From Diorhabda sublineata (taxonomy: Eukaryota; Arthropoda; Insecta; Coleoptera; Chrysomelidae), in NCBI RefSeq assembly GCF_026230105.1, contig NC_079485.1, positions 31,291,572 through 31,355,571 on the forward strand: a stretch of 64,000 nt of DNA, read 5' to 3'. The position numbers and the translations under genes are program-made. The notes below the pieces were generated by a model, which saw nothing but the letters and a program-made list of their open reading frames with translations, did no database searches and was not told where the DNA came from. Each line of letters opens with the position of its first letter. Positions within the stretch are counted from its first letter, which is position 1. This document shows positions 57,330-64,000 of this stretch, piece by piece.

Positions 57330-57730
57330 CATTGTTCTGTAGCTGATAACACAGAAAGGTTCAGGTTCGGGACTCATGAATGACTTGTCTGTCCCCCGCT
57401 TTAGCGAGCAATAAAGCTCCGTTGTGTTTTGGAATCTATTGTAGGATAACTTGTTTTGCCTAGTTTAAGTTTTCTAGGCAATCCCTAAGTTTATATTTTA
57501 TAACATTGGAGCTTAGAGCTCTAATGGCTGCTTGACTATTGGACAGGATTATGATCTCTTATTTGCGATAGTTCCTCTCTAGATTGAAATGAACCCATTT
57601 TTCAATTGCATAGATTTCTGCTTGAAAAATACTTGTGCTGCTCATGCTTTCAGAGTGTTTGATTCTAGGCCCGTACACTCCTATTTTGGTTCTGTCTGCT
57701 GTTGATGGCATTTCTGTTTATTTATTGTAT
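57330..57730 (-). mobile_element. Non-LTR retrotransposon RNase H remnant, minus strand
   Basis: The minus strand reads MPSTADRTKIGVYGPRIKHS and then SSTSIFQAEIYAIEKWVHFN followed by LERNYRK, IIILSNSQAAIRALSS, YKLRDCLENLN and IPKHNGALLAKAG. This matches the RNase H order G.GVY..., FQAEIYAI, ILSDSQAAIKAL and WVPGHxGxxGNExAD. The catalytic Asp of the SDSQAA block is Asn. Stops are present. Confidence 0.8.
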
Positions 57731-57934
57731 GGTGTTATGATCTCATGGGTGGTAGTTGCCACAAAAAGATCCAGATGGCTGCTTATAGAGAGGTCTTAAA
57801 CTACTGATAGGAAAAATTAGACTTGGTAGAAATCGTTCAAATATTGCGTGGAGTAATTCACAAAAGATGGTCCTTAAATAAAGTTTAAATCCCGACTAGT
57901 ATTTTGTAAACATTGCTTTTCACAATATGTATGT

Positions 57935-58170
57935 ATCCACCATCTTGGATGTCAACTGTCGAGTATTTTGTGATGTCTGTGACACTAATCATGTGTCATC
58001 TGTCGTTTACACCATCTGTCAACTGTCGTATACTCCCTCTTGGATTTCATTTGTGTACTGTGGTGTCCCACCTATCATCTGTCGTTTTCGCCATCTGTTT
58101 ACTTCCATTACACGAACACCGTCTTGTATTTACGCCGGATATGAATCTATGGAAGGCTCAAAGGACTAGA
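57935..58170 (+). repeat. Degenerate short tandem repeat block 1
   Basis: Repeated pieces of the type 'catctgtcgttt', 'ccatctgtcaactgtcgta' and 'tgatgtctcacccatcatctgtc' with many substitutions. The pyrimidine-rich TGTC core recurs every 20-60 bp. Overlapping open frames in two phases here arise from the repeats. Confidence 0.65.
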
Positions 58171-59578
58171 TGGTTTTATTGTTGTGGTGTTAATAGTTTA
58201 TTTGGCATCAAACTTTTCAGAAATTCCATTTTATTTGGTTTTTAGACATTTTTATTTAAAATCTAGTTAAATATTCTTTGGTTTGGAAATAGTAAAATGT
58301 TTTTATAGCTCATAAATATAACGATGTTCCTCGTAAACTTTAGATTAAAATTGAGTTGTTTTTAATTAATTCTGTATTTCTCGAAAATACTAACATCAAC
58401 ATACTAGTTAGATATGATTCATTGACTGTTCAAATATTTATCCACATTTAGAAGAAATATTGTATACATGAATACTAACTACCAGAAGTAATTTAACAAG
58501 TATTATTTAGAACAGGGCTAAGACAAATGGATAAAATTTTGGAAAATAATGAATATACAAGAAGATAATAGTTTTCTATAATTTATTTTTTATATAATGT
58601 GCGTTTTATGTTCCTATTATGTTTTGAAAAATAATGGTTAGGTATAGATATACAAGTTATTTGCTATTTTTTTATTGAGTATAATCCTTTGACAATTAAT
58701 TTGTGTTTACTTAGAACGTCCAATTTATAATCAAAGAAGGATATACAAAGAACTAACTTTATTTTTACATTATATACATATTAATTAAACATCGACTTTT
58801 TTATAATAAATTGTATAAATTGCTTATTATTTTGGTACAGTTCACTACCAACACTCACAATTACACTATCTTACTCTCATTTTGATTACCAAGTTACCAT
58901 CTTCAAATATTGATCTTGCTTATAGTAGTTATGAACTAGTTTACAACATATGCTAGTGCAGCTTTTCAGGTTCATAAAAACTGGAAAGCTTTAACTACAG
59001 AACCAAAACCGCTAAAGGCAAGACATCATAGTTATCTCCTCTTGCCTTTTGGTCCTTCATCCTGCATGCTTAAACGAACGCTTTGTTGATCATTTGTGCT
59101 CTGTCTAATTTAGTGACTTTAAAATTTCCATCCATATGTACCATTTCCATTTGAAGCATTCTTCGGTAGTGACTTTGAAGGCTTTGTATGACATATTCCA
59201 GAAATTCAACTCAATTACTCTGGTAGTAGTATTTTGTAGCAACTCATTTTTAGGTAAACTTAGGAGCATTTTTAGATACTTACTACTCACAAAAGTGAAA
59301 TAAAAGTTTGTAAAATAACAGTGTTTACCTGCAAATAGGATTTGTTTTTCCTTTAAGAAGAACAAAATCAATTAACTTCCACTAATGTAAAAATATATCT
59401 TTAAGGCTTAGAATATACGCATATTTTTTAATGGTTTGATGTCTTCATAATTATTTAAAAGTTTATGGTTGCTTAACTCGTATTTTTTTAATTTTATACC
59501 GGTTAGGAAGACGAAAACAAAACACAGTCATCAATCCAATCATTAGAAAATTATTTTTACCAACTGTTGCTATGATGA
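58171..59578. other. Intergenic, MITE scrap only
   Basis: Near 58850-58910, 'accaacactcacaatta' with 'cactatc' and 'ttaccaagttaccatctt' match the MITE family of 49849-50049. No other feature. Confidence 0.4.
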
Positions 59579-59960
59579 ATGTCTCACTGTCCGCCATTTT
59601 GGATGTCAACAGTCGTGTATTCTGAGACACCAATCATGTGTCATCTATCGATACCACCACCTGTCAACTGTCGTATATATTGGATTCCATTTGTTTATAT
59701 ACTGTTGTGTCTCACTCATCATCGGTCGTTTCCTCCATCTTGGATATCATCTGACGTCTGTACTGTGATGTCTCACCCATCATCTCTCGTTTCCGCCATC
59801 TGTCAATTGTTGTGTGCGTTTGTTGTCTATGACCGCACCCATTATCTGTCTTATTGTCTATGATCCAATATCTGTGGTTACTGCCAACTTGGATGTCATC
59901 TGTCATGTTTGCTGTGTTGTCTTTGTCAACTGTCGTTTCCGTCATCTGTCGAAAGATCTG
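59579..59960 (+). repeat. Degenerate short tandem repeat block 2
   Basis: Same repeat language as 57935-58170: 'ttttggatgtcaacagtcgt', 'catgtgtcatctatcg', 'ccatctgtcaattgttg', 'tgatgtctcacccatcatc'. The two blocks lie 1.4 kb apart in the same orientation and are clearly related. Confidence 0.7.
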
Positions 59961-60419
59961 TTTGTTTTCATCTAACTACCCTGTATACAATTCCAGATAT
60001 TATTTATGTTGAAGACGGACATTAAACAAACTATTAAATAAGTATTGTGTATGTTTGTTATGATGCCTTTGTGAATCAGTGTTTTGTACGAGATACAAAA
60101 TTAGTGAACGTTAGAAATAGTCTGATACTCAAAAAAAAAAATGCACAAGTATGAAGTAGAAGAAAGTATAAATTGAGGTACTCAAGCTATTTTTAACTGA
60201 ATATATTGTTTTGTATAATGTGAGGCATGGTTAGTTTCTCGTTTTAAAAAGTAACAACATAAAAATTATTTTATGTGTACAGGGATTCGTCCAAAGTTTT
60301 ATTTTAATTGGTGTAAAAAAACTACATTTAAAGGTGACCACTGTTCTTGTAAATGCATTGAGGTAGCAGAAAGTTGATTTTTTTTTACAGTTGACCAACC
60401 ATATAAATCATAAATTTTA

Positions 60420-61240
60420 GCTAACCTCACAGGTATTAATCACATGGTAGTCATTGAAGATTGCACTAAAAGTGATGGTTCCCACGAGAGATCAATTGAT
60501 CTTGTTTGATCTGTGGTACCATCTTGTCGAAACTACGTTTTCTCTACATCCATATGGAGTTTGGCCAATAAAAAAATCCTCCATTATGTTGACATGACGT
60601 TCAGAATTGACTTCCAAGAACTATACACCAATAATAACTATTCTAGATATTGCATACCAACCAGATATATGTTCTATATGCTTCTCATGTTTTTTTGAGT
60701 TTGTGAGGGTAAAAAAATTTGTTCATGTATTCTGAAATAAGTAAATGAGGATGTAGATTATCGAGTGAGGTTTCAAATGCATTTTATAGCTTTGTATACT
60801 TTTATATTGGTGGAAATTGAGTTGTTCATGAAGAATTTTTAACGCTGTGCGGTTAGAAATCCCTAATGCAGCCGAATGTTTGCTTGGTGATAGTTTTTTT
60901 TTACTTTTTTGATTTTTGGATGTTTTAAGACGAAGTGATTATTCTACAAGGTTCTTTACGTTTTTTTGCACATTATTGGTATGCATAAACGTACCTACAC
61001 ATCAACAAACTGATTTCCGATTATGTACATCACCTGTAGGCGCAGTATTGAGATATCTTTTGAATGCATGTTGAATTGAGATGACTGAAGGAAAAGTAAT
61101 CTCCACGAGGAACGTGAAACTTACTTTCATAATTTCCTTTTGGTGGTGTAAATAAGAAAGTAACCACGCTCCACGTTGTATCATTGTCTGTTGTATCAAA
61201 AATAAATAAGAAAAAGATCTTTTTATGTTGTATATCACTT
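60420..61240 (-). mobile_element. Decayed DDE transposase, minus strand
   Basis: From 61240 down: ERGAWLLSYLHHQKEI-like start (61200-61140), FPSVISIQHAFKRYLNTAPT with G, then near 60890 a SPKQTFGCIRDF scrap (the SPxxSxxALGIS helix-turn-helix) and near 60610 EVNSERHVNIMEDFF followed by a RWYH scrap (WFQQDGATAH block). This order matches an insect IS630/Tc1-like transposase, probably the same group as the one at 8746-9798. Confidence 0.6.
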
Positions 61241-61639
61241 TTTTTACAGCATTCAGAATATTTGTATGGTATGATTAATTAAAATTAAAACCGCATACCA
61301 TAGTAGCTTATAACTAAATTGAAACTTCAGAAATGCTTCAACATACCTTAAATAATATTCAAATTGAGGTAAAAAATAATATGAATAATTATTTTTCATA
61401 AATTTTAATTATATTAGTGGTGTCCCCATCATCCAATGGAATCAAACCAGTTTACATTAGTAGTAGTACACCGAGACGGAATAGTTCAGCAACATTTTTT
61501 TGATAATGTGATAGCTTTACATCAAAAATTTAACAACATAACCTCAGAAAAAAATTAATGATTGTGACCTCTTAGTTAAATATGATTCTGTACACGTCTA
61601 GGTTTGATAAGAGAATATGATCGATGTTTACTTTCGCTG

Positions 61640-61970
61640 CACCAACTCAAACATTGAAGACAGTCGTTTACAGTCTAAGAGTATTGCCTTAAATCTGCTC
61701 TTGTCAGAGACCACATTCCCAATTTTGGCTTTGGTTTGTAATGGCAAGGTGCTTTGTAAATTTCAGTTAGACCAAATCTCATCAGGTGCTTTCTGAATCG
61801 GTGATATCCTGTAAGGAAATCAGTGAGAAGGTGTAGTATATTTTTGCTAAGATGGAGATATTTATTAGATCCCACCGTATAGAATTCCAAAGGAGTGGAG
61901 TAGTCTAATATTGAAGCATCTTTCAATACTATATCTATTATAAACTTCCTTATCAAACTATTTGTAGCAC
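61640..61970 (-). mobile_element. LINE C-terminal remnant, minus strand
   Basis: LHLLTDFLTGYHRFRKHLMR with FGLTE matches the LLTGHxxLxxHLxxxGL block that follows RNase H in jockey/I-type retrotransposons. Confidence 0.55.
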
Positions 61971-62039
61971 AATCGCAAAATAGTATTATACAGCTAGTTG
62001 TCTAGAAGTGTCTGTTTAACGCTTGGTTGAACATTTGAT

Positions 62040-62610
62040 CTTCTGCGCGTTTATCTACGTTCTTTTGTTTACATATGATTCTTTCAGTGTCTGCTAATCC
62101 TTTCTGTCCTAAGCATGGTGCCTCCAACGTCGAACCCCTAGCTGTTTCAGATCCGCCTCATCGTCCTACAACCAGCGAAGGTGCTGTCTTCCTCTGAATC
62201 GCCGTTCTCCTCCGGATCCTCCACGCACCGTATTTCTTAGGATTACAGGACATTATTGTCTTTTAAATTGTGTGCTTTGATCTTCGTGAGTGCCCTTTAA
62301 ACCTGAGCGCTCTCTGGACTGCCCAGAAGCACTTTTCTCCGCAGCTCTTGCCTTGATCTCCATTGTCACGCCATTATTTTCAGTTATGTTCTCTGACTTG
62401 GAACGTGGATTGGGAAGTTGGTTGAGGTTCTCATGTTCATTGATTTTGAGTATACTGGCTTTAGCTGCTCGCTCGAACTCCTCAAACCGCTCCTGAAAGA
62501 GCCGAAGTGATTTGTGGCATCATGTCAACATCATCCGCATAGGCGAGGTGCTGGGTGAGCTTATTGCAAATAGTTCCTTCGGGATTCGTTTGGGTGGTCT
62601 TTGCGTTACC
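62040..62610 (-). mobile_element. Non-LTR retrotransposon reverse transcriptase remnant, minus strand
   Basis: The minus strand reads GTICNKLTQHLAYADDVDMM, with the catalytic YADD intact, then SALSGAV and a frameshift, RFEEFERAAKAS, ENNGVTMEIKARAAEKSASG and the terminal GERRFRGRQHLRW...D block. Collinear with insect LINE enzymes, but with stops. GC-richer than its surroundings, so possibly a more recent insertion. Confidence 0.85.
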
Positions 62611-64000
62611 TTACAGTGAGAACTTAAACAGTGTTGTCGCTAGTGTTATGTTTAACGCAACTCAAAATATCTGCTGTTTGGTTTTTTAAACAGATATCTT
62701 TACTAAAAAAATTTTCTTTTAAACATGATTGAAGAAATTATTTCTTTTTGGTATCATCCTTCTCAGTTGAAAATATTCGATTTTTAATTGCCATAACCAA
62801 CTGCGTGAAACCTCCCCAAAATTTCATTTTTTTATTATGGACAAACATATTTGGTTGTGTTATTTTGTCAAGCCTTACATTACATCTGTATGCTGTACAA
62901 AAAGTACTAGGTTAGTTTATGTGTCATTATTGCTATTTTGAACATAAACTAGAAATAGCGAAGACTCTTATTATTAAGGATCTAGTTGAAGAAAATCATT
63001 GTAACTCATCATATCATATCATTGTAGATAACTTCTAAACTAATTATTGATAGTCAATCATGGATTCGTTCAATTATAAATATAATCGAGCAATAAGTGT
63101 ACTAGAAGTTTAAGGCATCCCATTTTAACAATTATTTTACATTTAAAAATAAAATTTTGTATATCACAACCATTTTTGAAAAGGAAGTTGGAATTTTTAA
63201 TTAGTGGCTTATAGGAACTGAGAGAACTGTATCTAGAATTGTGTTTTGAAAAGACCATATAAAGTAAATTCAAAATATAACCTCTAAATAAAGCTATTTT
63301 CGCTTCAGCTAATTGTTGAACGTTATTTTCTTTATTATTATATCTGTCGTGATTTCCTGTAATTTATTCCCTAAAAATTTATTCTTCTTCTACAGCGACG
63401 TGCTGAAAAGTGACAATCTAACTGTCAATACAGTTTCACGTACCTACGTCTGGCTACATCAATATATATCTGATAACTGATCTACATTCAATTAATTGAT
63501 TAAAAAAATTGGGATGTCCTTTACTTTATCCTAATTCTTGACTAGTTTTTCGAACCAAAGTTTAATGAGTGATCTTATTGTTAATTATTGTTGTAAACAT
63601 CTCATAAATTTTAGAATTTATCAAATTATTTAGGTAAATGCTGACGATATCTCAACACTTTTTGATTGTCCCTCGTATCTTTGCTTTCATTTGAATCTAA
63701 AAAGTTTGCTGTTTAACACGTTAACTTTGACCAGTCATCATGTGACCCTTATATAGAAGAATATTTATATCAATGACGGCTATCGTTTCATGCTCACCAG
63801 ATGACGCTAGTGGGGAGTGAAGTATTGAAGTGTAGCTGTCAAATTTGTTATTACCAGAGATATGAAGGGGAGAATAAGCGTCAACATCCGCGAATATACT
63901 AATGCTGTGAACTGCCATTTTGATCTTAGATTCGGCGGCAAATTTGAAAATACGATAATCTATAGGGTTTAGACTTTATATCATATAACTTGTATGAACA
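62611..64000. other. Intergenic, nothing recognised
   Basis: AT-rich; the open frames at 63070-63273 and 63721-63918 (minus) have no recognised domain. Confidence 0.4.

Noticed and set aside
57913..58245. 110- and 80-codon overlapping plus-strand frames
   Set aside because: Their Cys/Ser/Pro-rich peptides are products of the short repeats, not a gene.
62290..62496. Plus-strand 68-codon frame, Ser/Leu-rich
   Set aside because: Shadow of the minus-strand LINE reverse transcriptase.
1..64000. CRISPR arrays, bacterial operons, rRNA, endogenous virus genes
   Set aside because: No direct-repeat/spacer arrays, ribosome-binding-site operons, conserved rRNA blocks or viral structural proteins were seen.

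Overview
The window looks like an AT-rich, repeat-laden insect nuclear genome. Genes have GT-AG introns from about 70 bp to over 30 kb. DNA transposons (mariner, Tc1/IS630-like, hAT-type and fold-back MITEs) and decayed non-LTR retrotransposons are dense. The overall character (gene set, large introns, repeat types) suggests a large-genome insect, perhaps a beetle; the species cannot be named from the sequence. No bacterial operons, CRISPR arrays, tRNA or rRNA genes were seen.

Three conserved genes lie head to tail on the plus strand. (1) The 3' part of an RBM24/RBM38-type RNA-binding protein gene, coding exons at 2289-2415, 6896-6956, 39445-39677 and 40250-40392; the 5' exons with the first half of the RRM lie before base 1. 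(2) A compact four-exon HMG-CoA lyase gene, 45622-46741, encoding 321 residues with all signature motifs. (3) An eight-exon gamma-syntrophin gene, 49055-55671, encoding 517 residues with a PDZ domain, a PH domain and the syntrophin-unique C-terminus.

The third intron seen in the RBM24-like gene (6957-39444, about 32.5 kb) holds most of the window. It is filled with transposon remains, fold-back elements and microsatellites, and it contains one intronless plus-strand gene (20932-21522, 196 residues) that I do not recognise. That nested gene is the best candidate for something undescribed. The 5.2 kb between RBM24 and HMG-CoA lyase holds the RBM24 3' UTR and a minus-strand reverse-transcriptase remnant. 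The 2.3 kb before the syntrophin gene holds a CRE-like site next to an X-box-like site. The last 8 kb (55672-64000) is gene-free as far as I can see: LINE and transposase remnants plus two related blocks of degenerate short tandem repeats.

The genes have no obvious joint pathway: RNA processing in muscle (RBM24 family), mitochondrial leucine/ketone metabolism (HMG-CoA lyase) and membrane scaffolding (syntrophin). Each is expected to have its own promoter. Transposon calls rest on recognising protein motifs in short translated stretches; they are family-level calls and their boundaries are approximate unless terminal inverted repeats (TIRs) are given.
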